Source: Litorimonas taeanensis
Lineage (GTDB): Bacteria > Pseudomonadota > Alphaproteobacteria > Caulobacterales > Maricaulaceae
DNA length: 64,000 bases
Direction: 5' to 3'
Assembly: GCF_003634015.1 (NCBI RefSeq)
Contig: NZ_RBII01000001.1
Coordinates: forward strand, 1,612,001-1,676,000
Positions 44,046-52,772 of this stretch are shown here, in pieces (the first letter of the stretch is position 1; each line of letters begins with the position of its first letter). The position numbers and the translations under genes are program-made. The notes under the pieces are model-generated. The model searched no databases. It was not told the origin of the DNA and saw only the letters and a program-made list of their open reading frames with translations.

Positions 44046-45002
44046 ATGGAAAAAGATCTTATTCGTTCGTGCTCAATTTGGCGTGCGCTAGAAGTTATTG
44101 GCGATTACCCTATCCTGCTTATTCTCGAAGTGAGTTGGCTTGGCGGAAAGCGCTTTGACGGCTTTCGCCGGCGCACAGGGCTTTTAAAGGCCTCTCTATC
44201 CAGTCGCCTAAAACGACTGGTCGAGGCGGACATTATGGTGAAGCGCAAATATTGCGATAGCCCGCCGCGTTATGAGTACATTATGACGGATAAGGGTCAG
44301 GACCTTTATTGGGTCGCTTTGATGTTATTGCGGTGGGAACGACGCTGGCAAGAACCCGGGAAAATCACGGTAGAGCTTACTCATAAACCTTGTGGCAAAA
44401 TTTTTGAGCCCGTTCCTGCCTGTGGAAGCTGTAATGACGAAATAAACCCAACTCAGGTCGAATGGAAAGAAGGGCCAGGTCTTGGATGGATGGTTCCGCT
44501 TTATAGTCGTCGCCGTAGGAGCCGAGACGCAGAACAACGCTCCATTTCACTAATGGACCAAGCCGCTCAAATCATGGGAGATAGATGGTCTAGTCTTATT
44601 TTACGCTCTATTTATACAGGCATTAATCGATTTGATGACATTCGTGTCGATACGGCCATCGCAACCAACATTTTATCAGAAAGATTAAATTGGTTGGAAG
44701 AAATTGGCATGATCCGACAAGAGCAATATAATACGAACCCACCCCGTTACGAATATAGATTACGATCAAAAGGCGTAGATTATTACCATGCTTTGCTGAT
44801 GCTTATGAAATGGGGGGATAAATATTATGTCTCACCCGAGGGACCGCCGCTTCTGCTCACGCATCTTCCTTGTGAGTCAGATCTTAACCCACAAGTGATT
44901 TGCTCTGAATGCCGAAAGCCTATCCATATCAGCGATGTGACCTATGATATATCAGGAAATTTCGATGTTCCATCTACCGTGACCGCCGCTGCTTCAGAGT
45001 AA
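44046..45002 (+). CDS. Tandem HxlR-type regulator with repeated Zn-ribbon-like motifs
   Basis: 318 residues made of two homologous halves. Each has an HxlR winged helix (half 1: 1-105, with LSSRLKRLVEADIMVKRKY and SPPRYEYIMTDKG; half 2: 160-262, with LSERLNWLEEIGMIRQEQY and NPPRYEYRLRSKG). Each is followed by the same spaced motif H-x2-C-x9-C-x2-C (H113, C116, C126, C129; H273, C276, C286, C289). The halves are 160 residues apart. HxlR proteins normally are ~110-residue dimers; this is a built-in dimer with likely metal sites. It probably controls the surrounding island. Confidence 0.85.
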   Translation: MEKDLIRSCSIWRALEVIGDYPILLILEVSWLGGKRFDGFRRRTGLLKASLSSRLKRLVEADIMVKRKYCDSPPRYEYIMTDKGQDLYWVALMLLRWERRWQEPGKITVELTHKPCGKIFEPVPACGSCNDEINPTQVEWKEGPGLGWMVPLYSRRRRSRDAEQRSISLMDQAAQIMGDRWSSLILRSIYTGINRFDDIRVDTAIATNILSERLNWLEEIGMIRQEQYNTNPPRYEYRLRSKGVDYYHALLMLMKWGDKYYVSPEGPPLLLTHLPCESDLNPQVICSECRKPIHISDVTYDISGNFDVPSTVTAAASE

Positions 45003-45012
45003 CTCTTTTTAA

Positions 45013-45030
45013 TATAAACTTTCATTAACA
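45013..45030. promoter_or_regulatory. Candidate regulatory motif copy 3
   Basis: TATAAACTTTCATTAACA lies 37 bases before the SDR start. It shares ACTTTCATWA with the copies at 38773 and 42059. Just downstream is TTATACT, a possible -10 element. Weak on its own. Confidence 0.25.
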
Positions 45031-45066
45031 TACCCTCTCTGTTATACTACAGAAAACGAGGGAATA

Positions 45067-45954
45067 ATGTTACAAAGCGAAAGAGTTGCACTTATTACTG
45101 GCGCGGGAAAAGGCCTAGGTGCGGCCTTCGCAAAGTCTCTTGCATTAGACGGGTGCAAGGTCATGGTGAATAATAGAAGTCACCCCAACACACCTAGCTC
45201 CGCCCAAAAAATAGCAACCGAATTACAAGAACAAAATTACGTCGCTGATTTTGAAGACAGTCCAGTCCATGAAGAAGGCGCGGCAACGACAATAATTTCC
45301 AATACATTAAAGCGCTTTGGCCGACTGGATATTTTGATTCTGAATGCCGGCATTTCTGGCCCCGCCATGAAAGTTAATGATCAGGGCGACCCTAAGCTGC
45401 GCCAAATCATGGAAATTAATTTCTTTGCCAATACCGCATTAATAGACGCCGCTTTGCCTTATCTACGCGAATCGTCAGCAGGACGTATTGTGTTTATTGC
45501 TTCATCTGCAGGACTCTATGGTGTCCGCGGCCGAGCACCTTACGCCGCTTCTAAGGCCGCCCTTATAGCTTACGCGAAAACACTCGCAGATGAATTAAGC
45601 CGAACTAATATACGTGTAAATATTATAGCGCCATATGCTGCGACGAATATGACATCTGCTGAAAATGCGGCCGTAGACGAAGATTTACACCCTAGCCATG
45701 CCACAGCCGCAGCAACATGGTTTGCTCGGCCAGACTGTCACGCCAATGGGCAAGTCTGGATGGCTGGGGCTAAATATTTCGCTCGAAGCGCCACGATAGA
45801 GGGTATTGGCGGAGGCTGCGTTAACCCAACACCAGACTGGTTTGGCGAGCATATCAACGCATTATCTTCTGTAGAGAATGGCACTGAATTCAGCGGAGCA
45901 GAAGCTGCCTTTGCGCATTTCTATAAAAAAGCAAAACAAAACAACCATAACTAA
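45067..45954 (+). CDS. Short-chain dehydrogenase/reductase (HSD17B4-like)
   Basis: A 295-residue classical SDR. The cofactor motif TGAGKGLG is at about residues 11-18, NAG at 92-94, the catalytic Ser in FIASSAG and YAASK at about 160-164. The extra ~45 C-terminal residues with WFGEHI and the overall pattern resemble the dehydrogenase domain of multifunctional beta-oxidation protein (17-beta-HSD type 4). This suggests a 3-hydroxyacyl-CoA or cyclic alcohol substrate. It begins the SDR-NTF2-SDR-NTF2 unit and is followed 14 bases later by an NTF2-like gene. Confidence 0.9.
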   Translation: MLQSERVALITGAGKGLGAAFAKSLALDGCKVMVNNRSHPNTPSSAQKIATELQEQNYVADFEDSPVHEEGAATTIISNTLKRFGRLDILILNAGISGPAMKVNDQGDPKLRQIMEINFFANTALIDAALPYLRESSAGRIVFIASSAGLYGVRGRAPYAASKAALIAYAKTLADELSRTNIRVNIIAPYAATNMTSAENAAVDEDLHPSHATAAATWFARPDCHANGQVWMAGAKYFARSATIEGIGGGCVNPTPDWFGEHINALSSVENGTEFSGAEAAFAHFYKKAKQNNHN

Positions 45955-45968
45955 AAAGAGAGGGAAAG

Positions 45969-46502
45969 ATGGCACGTCCTAAATCAATAGAGGAATTATT
46001 TGACCGACAGGAGATATATGACCTTTTAGTCAATTATGCGCGAGGCGCTGATCGCGGCGATGCAGATTTAATTGCAGCGGCTTATCATGATGACGCGATA
46101 GAAGATCATGGCGGCACATTTTTAGGGCCCGCTACAGAATATGTAGAGATGCTACGAAAGATTCTCCCCAAAGCGCCGCGCATGTCGCACATCGTTACAA
46201 ATATTAATATCGAATTAGACGGAGAGAGCGCCTATACAGAATGCTATTTCCTTACATTCTCTAGACGCGACACGGTTGAGAACCCCTATGACAGCCTAAC
46301 AATGGCGCGGGTTATCGACAAAATGGAACGCCGTAATGGCGAATGGAAAATCGCACATCGCCGCCTTGTCTGGGATTGGAACCATGAGATGCCATTACGC
46401 GAAACATGGGGCCGCGGAGAAATAGCGCCTGATCCAGATAAACTCGTGCGGGGCGCCAAAAAGCCGGATGATATTCTTTATGGCGACTGGCTTAGAAACT
46501 AA
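45969..46502 (+). CDS. SnoaL/NTF2-like protein (cytosolic)
   Basis: A 177-residue SnoaL_4-type protein without a signal peptide. The N-terminal helix carries DRQEIYDLLVNYARGADRGD, followed by YHDDAIEDHGG, then MSHIVTNINIELDGESAYTE and WKIAHRRLVWDWNHE. These Tyr/His/Asp positions line the pocket in dehydratases and isomerases of this fold. AGAGAGGGAAAG gives a ribosome site. It is paralogous to the protein at 47274. A dehydratase or isomerase acting beside the SDRs is plausible; no catalytic assignment can be made. Confidence 0.82.
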   Translation: MARPKSIEELFDRQEIYDLLVNYARGADRGDADLIAAAYHDDAIEDHGGTFLGPATEYVEMLRKILPKAPRMSHIVTNINIELDGESAYTECYFLTFSRRDTVENPYDSLTMARVIDKMERRNGEWKIAHRRLVWDWNHEMPLRETWGRGEIAPDPDKLVRGAKKPDDILYGDWLRN

Positions 46503-46524
46503 AACTTAACCTGAGGATACACAC

Positions 46525-47274
46525 ATGAAAGTAGAAGGATGTACCGCCATCGTAACTGGCGGAAATAGAGGCATAGGCCTTGGATTCGTAATGGAGTTAA
46601 TCGAGGCAGGCGCAGAACGCGTATATATTGCCTCTCGTAAACTCTCTGATGCCCAAGCCATCGCAGAGTCAAATCCAGATATACTAAAGCCTATTCAATT
46701 AGACGTCACAAAACTTGATGAGGTTGAGGCCGCAGCCCAAGCCTGTCCAGATGTCGATGTCGTCATTAATAATGCTGGCGCCTTTAATAGGGAAACTTTG
46801 TTAGGCGCACCGGATATGTCTGCAATGCGGCAGGAAATTGAAACGAATTACATTGGCGTCGTCGCCATGTGCAGAGCCTTCGCCCCCATTCTTAAAAACA
46901 ATGGCGGCGGAGCCATTGTGAATGTTCTATCAGCAGGCGGTATTGTTTCCGTTCCCGGGATGGGCGGCTATAGCCCCTCAAAATTCGCGGCACGTTCAGC
47001 CAGTGACTGTATGCGGGCAGAACTCGAGCCCCAGAACACACAAGTTTCTGCTTTGATTGTCGGCTCCGTCGATACGCGCATGGCCAAACATGTTACTTGG
47101 CAAGAGAAGTCTACACCTAGAGACATAGGCAAGGCCGGAATCGTCGCCATTGAAAACAATATCCATGAACATGACACGGATGCACATTCCGTCTCTGTTC
47201 GCGCGTTCCTAGCCCGTGATCCACATACTCTGAAACGGTCTATGGCGAAGGCCCTGCATAAAGGAAGAACATAA
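46525..47274 (+). CDS. Short-chain dehydrogenase/reductase
   Basis: 249 residues. The N-terminal TGGNRGIGLGF (about 12-22) is the SDR cofactor motif, and NNAG is at about 87. Catalytic residues are Ser in NVLSAGG and Tyr/Lys in YSPSKFA near 152. The acidic or basic residue deciding NAD versus NADP follows beta-2 as ASRK, which favours NADP. Its stop overlaps the start of the next NTF2-like gene (TAATG). It is only distantly similar to the SDR at 45067. Confidence 0.9.
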   Translation: MKVEGCTAIVTGGNRGIGLGFVMELIEAGAERVYIASRKLSDAQAIAESNPDILKPIQLDVTKLDEVEAAAQACPDVDVVINNAGAFNRETLLGAPDMSAMRQEIETNYIGVVAMCRAFAPILKNNGGGAIVNVLSAGGIVSVPGMGGYSPSKFAARSASDCMRAELEPQNTQVSALIVGSVDTRMAKHVTWQEKSTPRDIGKAGIVAIENNIHEHDTDAHSVSVRAFLARDPHTLKRSMAKALHKGRT

Positions 47275-47795
47275 TGTATAAAAACACAATTGAAACCGTC
47301 ATCGCTAAACAAGACATTAGCGATGTTATCATGCGTTATGCGCGCGCCATTGACCGCGCAGACGGGCCATTACTCCATAGTTGCTATTGGGAAGACGCCA
47401 TAGAAGAACATGCTAATACCTATAATGGCCCTGCGCATGACTATATCGATGGGGCTATGGCCCGCCTGATTAAAGGCGATGTCATGATGCATCATGTCGG
47501 CAACATGCATACAGAGATCGAAGGCGATACGGCGTGGGTTGAAACCTATCTTGTGACTTTCGCGAGATTTCAAAAAGACGGCGAACCCTGGGATACATTA
47601 ACGGGCGGCCGTATTTTTGATAAATTTGAGTGCAGAGAGGGTGAATGGAAAATCGCTCACCGTAAAATGGCGTTTGATTGGAACAGAGACGAACCCGCTT
47701 CCGAAGGTTGGTGCCTAGGACTATTCAAACCAGATCACCCTGAAACCATTATGGGGTGCAAAGGAAAAGACGATTTAACCTATTCACGGTTTTAA
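47274..47795 (+). CDS. SnoaL/NTF2-like protein (cytosolic)
   Basis: A 173-residue SnoaL_4-type protein, clearly a paralogue of the one at 45969. Shared positions include AKQDISDVIMRYARAIDRAD, YWEDAIEEH, MMHHVGNMHTEIEGDTAWVE and WKIAHRKMAFDWN. It has no signal peptide. It is the last gene before a strong terminator. The alternating SDR/NTF2 order suggests two sequential or parallel oxidation-dehydration steps. Confidence 0.82.
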   Translation: MYKNTIETVIAKQDISDVIMRYARAIDRADGPLLHSCYWEDAIEEHANTYNGPAHDYIDGAMARLIKGDVMMHHVGNMHTEIEGDTAWVETYLVTFARFQKDGEPWDTLTGGRIFDKFECREGEWKIAHRKMAFDWNRDEPASEGWCLGLFKPDHPETIMGCKGKDDLTYSRF

Positions 47796-47814
47796 TCCCC
47801 TAATAAATTTTAGA

Positions 47815-47852
47815 TAAAAAAAAGACCCAGGTTTTACGACCTGGGTCTTTTA
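47815..47852. terminator. Bidirectional intrinsic terminator
   Basis: A 12-bp stem (47821-47832 with 47839-47850) has a six-base loop, an A-rich left flank and a T-rich right end. It lies between the convergent NTF2-like gene and the TonB receptor gene and can end both transcripts. Confidence 0.92.
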
Positions 47853-47872
47853 GTTTATTTAGCAGCTTTGTT

Positions 47873-50215
47873 TTAGAATTTAACGGCGACCGAAGCCCCA
47901 TAAGTTCTAGGGGCTGCCAAACGGGAGATTTCGTCACCAAAGAAGGCGATGACATTTGTACGGTAAAGCTTATCTGTAAGGTTACGCCCCCAAAGCGATA
48001 CAGTAAGGTCACCTTCATTAGGGGTGATAGAGACGCGGCCATTTAACGTGCCATAGGCATCTTCATAATTTACATTTTCTGGTGCCCAGAATAATTTTCC
48101 TTGGTGGGAGTAGCTAACATTTGCCTTAAACCCATTTCTCCATTCGCCTAAATCAGTTTCATAATTCGCAGAGACGTTGAACTGATATTCAGGTGTGCGC
48201 TGCAAAAAATTACCAGATGAATCACGGCCTAGTGAATCTACAAAGTCGATATATTCTGTGTCTAAATATGTTAAACCGCCCGATAATGTCAGGCCCTCGG
48301 CCACGACAAATTCACCCTCAAGCTCTATCCCTTTAATATCGGCATCAGCCGCATTATCAGTGATATTACACAGGCAATCTGCGTTTGTTTGCGTGACCTG
48401 CAGATCTTTATACTTCATGAAAAATGCAGCGACGTTCAAACGGGCTCTATTATTGAAGAAATCAAACTTACCACCGATTTCAATATTATCGACAGTCTCT
48501 GGGTCGTAACTTGTCTGCGCAGCCGTGGCATTGGCTGGGTCATCTTCAAAACCACCACCTTTATACCCGATGGAATAAGTTGCATAAAGCAACATGTCAT
48601 CGTTCGGTTCAAACTCGGCCGTAAACTGAGGTGTAAACTGAGTCCATTTATTGCTGTAATCTGTTGTGTATGAGTCTCCCTCTAAGAAAACACCCGATAA
48701 AGGCGTTAAAGCAACTTGGTCATCTGGGAAAAACTGATCACCACCTTCAACAGCTGTGCCCGTAACGGAGCCACCTTTTTTATCTTCTGTGTAACGCAAG
48801 CCACCGACAATACGGAACTTGTCATTAAAACGGTAACCTAACTGAGCAAAAGCCGCATAACTTTCATTTTTCGATTCATTATCCCACGTTGATTCACCAC
48901 TTAGCGTTGGAATTGGAATAGGAGTTTGCGCCCAAAATCTATCAAACTTTTTAACTTTGTCATTCTGTAAATAGGCACCAACAATCCAATCAAAACCTTG
49001 ATCAACAGGTGCCGATACTAGGCGTAACTCTTGAGAGAACTGCTTTATATCTTCAGTTTCATTTACACCCGAAGTAAAGGCTGGAGGAGACAAAACGACA
49101 ACATCATAAATGTTATCGGGGCCAATTCCAGTTTGGTCATATAAATTGTGTGCATCGCCTTTTCGATAACCTGTAATTGAAGTGAGCGTTGCAAAATCAA
49201 ACTCATTCTCCATTTTCAAGGTAATCCCATAGGCCTCACGGTTAAGTTGCTGCGGGGTTTCTTGCGCATCCCCTTTATATCTAGGCCATTCAGGAAGACT
49301 TTCTCGAATATCTAAAGCCTCCCCACGAACGACACCGACTTGTTCACGCGCCAAACTCCAGCCGCCTTGCCCTGCAAACGGATCATCAACCGCAACCGAG
49401 TGGAATCCATTGGATGTATCTTTGGTGTAATCCATGGATAATTTAGCAGAGAATTGTGAATTTTCAGGCATATATAAAAGCTGCCCTCTAAACTGCGAAG
49501 AATCCACGTTATCTAAATCGACATTATGCATGATATCTTGGTTAAACCCGTCCCGATTGCGAACTTGAAACGAGAACCGGCCCGCAAGATCGTCTGTAAT
49601 CGCACCGGTAATATGACCATTCGCGAGGATTTCATTGTAGTTTCCGTAGGATACAGACAGGCGTCCATTAGGGTCAAATTCAGGTTCAGCGGAGTAAATG
49701 CTAATAGCACCACCCACGACATTTCGGCCTAAAAGCACGCCTTGCGGGCCGCGAACGACCTCTACACGGCCAATATCGTATAAATCAAAATTAAATAAGC
49801 CAGAACGGCCAACATATACATCGTCTGAGAAGATGCCGATTGATTGGTCAGCTGACGGTGAGTCCAAACGAGTGTTCGTAATGCCTCGGATATTAAATTC
49901 CTGATCCAGCGGCGATAAAGCGGTAAAAGAAAGCGATGTGGCGCTACCCGCTAAATCCTCAAAACTCAAAATACGTTCTTCTTCTAGATTCGCTCCAGAG
50001 AAAGCTGAAATCGCGGCCGATGTATCTTGGACTGTCGTAGAGCGACGCTGGGCCGTCACAATAATATTGTCCAACTCATATTTGCCGCTTTCGCTTTGCA
50101 TCTCTTCGCCCGGCACGGATTGCCCCGCCTGAGAGTGAGCTGTTTGCGCGCTCAGCATCGCCCCAGACATCGCTGCGATTAATACGAAATGGCTCGTGCA
50201 GTTTTTGAATTTCAT
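47873..50215 (-). CDS. TonB-dependent outer-membrane receptor
   Basis: About 780 residues. The start at 50215 follows GGGGA and gives a signal peptide (MKFKNC to about residue 28, TAHSQA). A TonB-box-like segment (LDNIIVTAQRR) precedes the plug domain (about 60-170, with GPQGVLLGRNVVGGAISIYS). The rest is a 22-strand beta-barrel ending in Phe (GASVAVKF). Receptors of this kind move large or hydrophobic substrates across the outer membrane. Position at the end of the catabolic island suggests it imports that pathway's substrate rather than a siderophore. Confidence 0.95.
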   Translation of the reverse strand: MKFKNCTSHFVLIAAMSGAMLSAQTAHSQAGQSVPGEEMQSESGKYELDNIIVTAQRRSTTVQDTSAAISAFSGANLEEERILSFEDLAGSATSLSFTALSPLDQEFNIRGITNTRLDSPSADQSIGIFSDDVYVGRSGLFNFDLYDIGRVEVVRGPQGVLLGRNVVGGAISIYSAEPEFDPNGRLSVSYGNYNEILANGHITGAITDDLAGRFSFQVRNRDGFNQDIMHNVDLDNVDSSQFRGQLLYMPENSQFSAKLSMDYTKDTSNGFHSVAVDDPFAGQGGWSLAREQVGVVRGEALDIRESLPEWPRYKGDAQETPQQLNREAYGITLKMENEFDFATLTSITGYRKGDAHNLYDQTGIGPDNIYDVVVLSPPAFTSGVNETEDIKQFSQELRLVSAPVDQGFDWIVGAYLQNDKVKKFDRFWAQTPIPIPTLSGESTWDNESKNESYAAFAQLGYRFNDKFRIVGGLRYTEDKKGGSVTGTAVEGGDQFFPDDQVALTPLSGVFLEGDSYTTDYSNKWTQFTPQFTAEFEPNDDMLLYATYSIGYKGGGFEDDPANATAAQTSYDPETVDNIEIGGKFDFFNNRARLNVAAFFMKYKDLQVTQTNADCLCNITDNAADADIKGIELEGEFVVAEGLTLSGGLTYLDTEYIDFVDSLGRDSSGNFLQRTPEYQFNVSANYETDLGEWRNGFKANVSYSHQGKLFWAPENVNYEDAYGTLNGRVSITPNEGDLTVSLWGRNLTDKLYRTNVIAFFGDEISRLAAPRTYGASVAVKF

Positions 50216-50678
50216 CGAGTAGTCCCCTTTATGTCCCCGCTTTGCGGTGTTTATAATAAAAGGCTTAAAACATAATAGTGAGTTCGTCAATGCAAGTTAC
50301 TATATCATTTTCTCTTAACTGAGTTTCTTCTCACTCATCGTTTAATTCATACACTCTTTATATCCTAAGGTGTGGCTATTCTGAGGATAAATCCTATCCG
50401 CCTCACCCAAACGCAACATCTGATATTAATAGTGTGAACCCGAATGGCTTTAACTTCCTCGTCAAAATACGGCTGAATAGAAATTAAGAATGATAACTAG
50501 CGAATGACAATATGGATGCAAAGAGGCTCACATGGCCCTGTGTTTCAAGCTCTCACTACGGAACCAAACACCAGCGCATCAGTCGTAAACCCTCATGCAG
50601 AATAGACCCTTGCACCGTACAAAAGCCCGTCAAAGCTGTCGCCGCTGAAGGCATACGCTCTGCCCATATCAAGAAATT
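50216..50678. other. Intergenic region before the TonB receptor and after tRNA-Leu
   Basis: 463 bases. It holds the receptor leader with its GGGGA ribosome site near 50224. Only short frames (under 30 codons) without ribosome sites are open. I see no clear promoter, repeat or RNA gene. Confidence 0.4.
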
Positions 50679-50765
50679 TGGTGCGGCCGAGAAGACTCGA
50701 ACTTCCACGGGTTTTACCCCACAGCGACCTCAACGCTGCGCGTCTACCAATTCCGCCACGGCCGC
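50679..50765 (-). tRNA. tRNA-Leu (anticodon GAG)
   Basis: An 87-base tRNA on the minus strand with CCA encoded (50679-50681). The acceptor stem GCGGCCG pairs with CGGCCGC. The D-arm region is TGGCGGAATTGGTAGACGCG, typical of Leu tRNAs. The anticodon arm is CAGCG-TTGAGGT-CGCTG with GAG in the middle. A long class II variable arm and a T-loop GTTCGAGTC follow. It reads CUC/CUU codons. Confidence 0.97.
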
Positions 50766-50926
50766 ACATTGAGGAAGCCGCCGTATAGCGAGGCTTGCAT
50801 CAAAAGAAAAGCCGAATCGACAGGTTATGTGAAAGTTTTCTCTCTGAATTATTTTAACCAGATCTGTAATTTTCATTCAGCCCTTACTTTATCTATGGCA
50901 TAGACATTTACTATGCGAGGTGACCT

Positions 50927-51586
50927 ATGACATCTGTAATATTTAATGACGCCCCTGTTACGTGGCGCCAGAGCGATGGCCTCACCCCCTATCCGCAGGC
51001 GCATGACTATATGAAAGATAAGGCCTTAAAAATTGCCACTGAGGCAGCCAAGGAAGAAGTTTGGCTTTTAGAACACCCACCGCTTTATACCGCAGGGACA
51101 AGCGCGAATAAGTCTGACCTTGTCGAGCCGGATAAGTTTGAAGTGTTTCAAACGGGGCGTGGGGGTCAATATACTTATCACGGCCCAGGACAGCGCGTCG
51201 CCTATGTGATGCTAGATTTACGAAAGCGCGGGCGCGACGTAGCCGCCTTTGTTAGAACCTTAGAACAATGGGTGATAAATAGTCTCGCCGAGTTCAATAT
51301 TACTGCAGAACGACGATGTGGGCGCGTTGGGGTTTGGGTTGTAAGAGAGGGAGGACGCGAAGAAAAAATTGCCGCCATCGGCGTGCGTCTTAAAAAATGG
51401 GTCAGCTTTCACGGCATTTCCATTAATGTAAATCCTGATCTCTCTCATTTTGGCGGCATAGTCCCCTGCGGCATCACCGAACACGGTGTGACGAGCCTTT
51501 CTGATTTGGGCGTTGCGGCCTCTATGGCGGATTTAGACGCAGTTTTGAAAACACAATTTGCGCGTCTTTTTAGCCCGACATTCTAA
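50927..51586 (+). CDS. lipB: Lipoyl(octanoyl) transferase LipB
   Basis: Transfers octanoate from octanoyl-ACP to lipoyl domains of 2-oxoacid dehydrogenases and the glycine cleavage system. 219 residues. Signatures are [20 protein letters not shown] (about 78-96), the catalytic Lys 147 in EKIAAIGVR and the catalytic Cys 181 in [17 protein letters not shown] supplies the ribosome site. It is a single-gene unit between tRNA-Leu and a convergent DUF805 gene. Confidence 0.98.
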   Translation: MTSVIFNDAPVTWRQSDGLTPYPQAHDYMKDKALKIATEAAKEEVWLLEHPPLYTAGTSANKSDLVEPDKFEVFQTGRGGQYTYHGPGQRVAYVMLDLRKRGRDVAAFVRTLEQWVINSLAEFNITAERRCGRVGVWVVREGGREEKIAAIGVRLKKWVSFHGISINVNPDLSHFGGIVPCGITEHGVTSLSDLGVAASMADLDAVLKTQFARLFSPTF

Positions 51587-51604
51587 GCCCCAAAATCAAG
51601 GCAT

Positions 51605-51634
51605 AAAAAAACCGCCTTCTATGAGGCGGTTTTT
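51605..51634. terminator. Bidirectional intrinsic terminator lipB / DUF805
   Basis: An 11-bp stem (51607-51617 with 51624-51634) has a six-base loop; the ends are A-rich on the left and T-rich on the right. It sits between convergent lipB and the DUF805 gene. Confidence 0.92.
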
Positions 51635-51650
51635 AAAGTTTTAAATCTAA

Positions 51651-52127
51651 TTATGTCGCAGGACCGAATTGGTTATCATGCGCGTCAGATTTATTAAGCT
51701 TGTTGATCAAGAAAGCCCCAACGGCATAGCTAATTATTCCGCCTATCGCGCTAGGAATTGTTGACTTCTTTGTTAAGGCTTCAACAGTTTCAACGTCTTG
51801 CGCCATAGATGCATTAATAATGTCCATCATGCTTACGCCGGTCACTTGGCCGATAATGGCACCAACGACCATTGAAACCACAATGAATAAAATAAACCAA
51901 ACAATAGACATCCAACCACTACGGCCTGCATCATGCGTACGCTTGATGGTCAATGCAAAGAAGCAATAAAGTAAGACAATAGATAATAAGCCACCAATGG
52001 TTCCCAAGGATGTACTTACGAGTGCCAAAAGCGACAATAACGCCCCTATGACGGCAATGATCATCATGCCCTTAAAATATGCCTGCGGCCCAATCCGGCC
52101 TGATGGTGAAAACAAAAGACTTCCCAT
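51651..52127 (-). CDS. DUF805 membrane protein 1
   Basis: A 158-residue inner-membrane protein with about four hydrophobic helices. The ATG at 52127 follows GGGAGAG and starts MGSLLFSPSGRIGPQAYF, the DUF805 N-terminal pattern (SGRxxRxxF). The second family mark is TIKRTHDAGRSGWMSIVW at about 70-87. Function unknown. It lies close behind a second DUF805 gene in the same direction; the two differ markedly in sequence. Confidence 0.85.
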   Translation of the reverse strand: MGSLLFSPSGRIGPQAYFKGMMIIAVIGALLSLLALVSTSLGTIGGLLSIVLLYCFFALTIKRTHDAGRSGWMSIVWFILFIVVSMVVGAIIGQVTGVSMMDIINASMAQDVETVEALTKKSTIPSAIGGIISYAVGAFLINKLNKSDAHDNQFGPAT

Positions 52128-52205
52128 TTTAAACTCTCCCAGTTTGTTGTTTAACAATAAGAGAGTGCCAGAATCAGAGCAAAAGGCAAGAGAATTCGTT
52201 CAAGG

Positions 52206-52712
52206 TTACGTTGAATAAGGCCCGTATTGATTATCTTTCGCCTGAGGTTTTGAGAGACCAAGCCAAAGCGTAAACGCAGCCCAAAGACCATATAAAAGGT
52301 ATTTCAATGGCAATGTCCCTTGTTGCAGTCGATTTTGATAAGCGGTTTGAATACGTTCAATTTCGGCTGGGTCTATATCTTCTTTACGGTCATATTGCGC
52401 GAATTCTGAAAAATATTCAGCCCCGCCAAACATCATCATCACGACAATTACAAGGATGAGCGTTAAGGCAATCATACCTGTCAAAAACCACAGACTTCGC
52501 CCCATATCATGAAGCCGCTTGCCATAAACGCTATATAATATTTGAAACACAAGAACCAAATAAATGAGTGACAGGAAAAAACCAACGAGGCTATCGGACA
52601 GTCTGTCGAGTATTATTTGCATTACAAAAACAAAGACAACAAAACCGGAAAACCCGATCCAAAAATCACGCCGACCCATTCGGCCCACAGGGTTCAAAAA
52701 CAATTTAATCAT
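52206..52712 (-). CDS. DUF805 membrane protein 2
   Basis: About 168 residues with four hydrophobic helices and the DUF805 marks NPVGRMGRRDFWIGF at the N-terminus and YGKRLHDMGRSLWFL in the middle. I prefer the ATG at 52712 because it begins where family members begin. The ATG at 52766 would add 18 residues and has AGGG nearby, so it remains possible. It follows the Kef-type antiporter closely and may be cotranscribed. Function unknown. Confidence 0.82.
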   Translation of the reverse strand: MIKLFLNPVGRMGRRDFWIGFSGFVVFVFVMQIILDRLSDSLVGFFLSLIYLVLVFQILYSVYGKRLHDMGRSLWFLTGMIALTLILVIVVMMMFGGAEYFSEFAQYDRKEDIDPAEIERIQTAYQNRLQQGTLPLKYLLYGLWAAFTLWLGLSKPQAKDNQYGPYST

Positions 52713-52772
52713 AGGCGCTAACTGACGCTTTATCGTAGGAAAAACAAGCGTAAATCTGTGGCTCATTATACC

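Noticed and set aside
50512-50772. 86-codon plus-strand frame
   Set aside because: It runs through tRNA-Leu on the opposite strand, has no ribosome site and no recognisable protein features.
50766-50926. tRNA-Leu promoter (TATACG with an upstream T-rich -35)
   Set aside because: The -10-like TATACG has a roughly right spacing to TTTTCT, but the -35 match is too poor to list.
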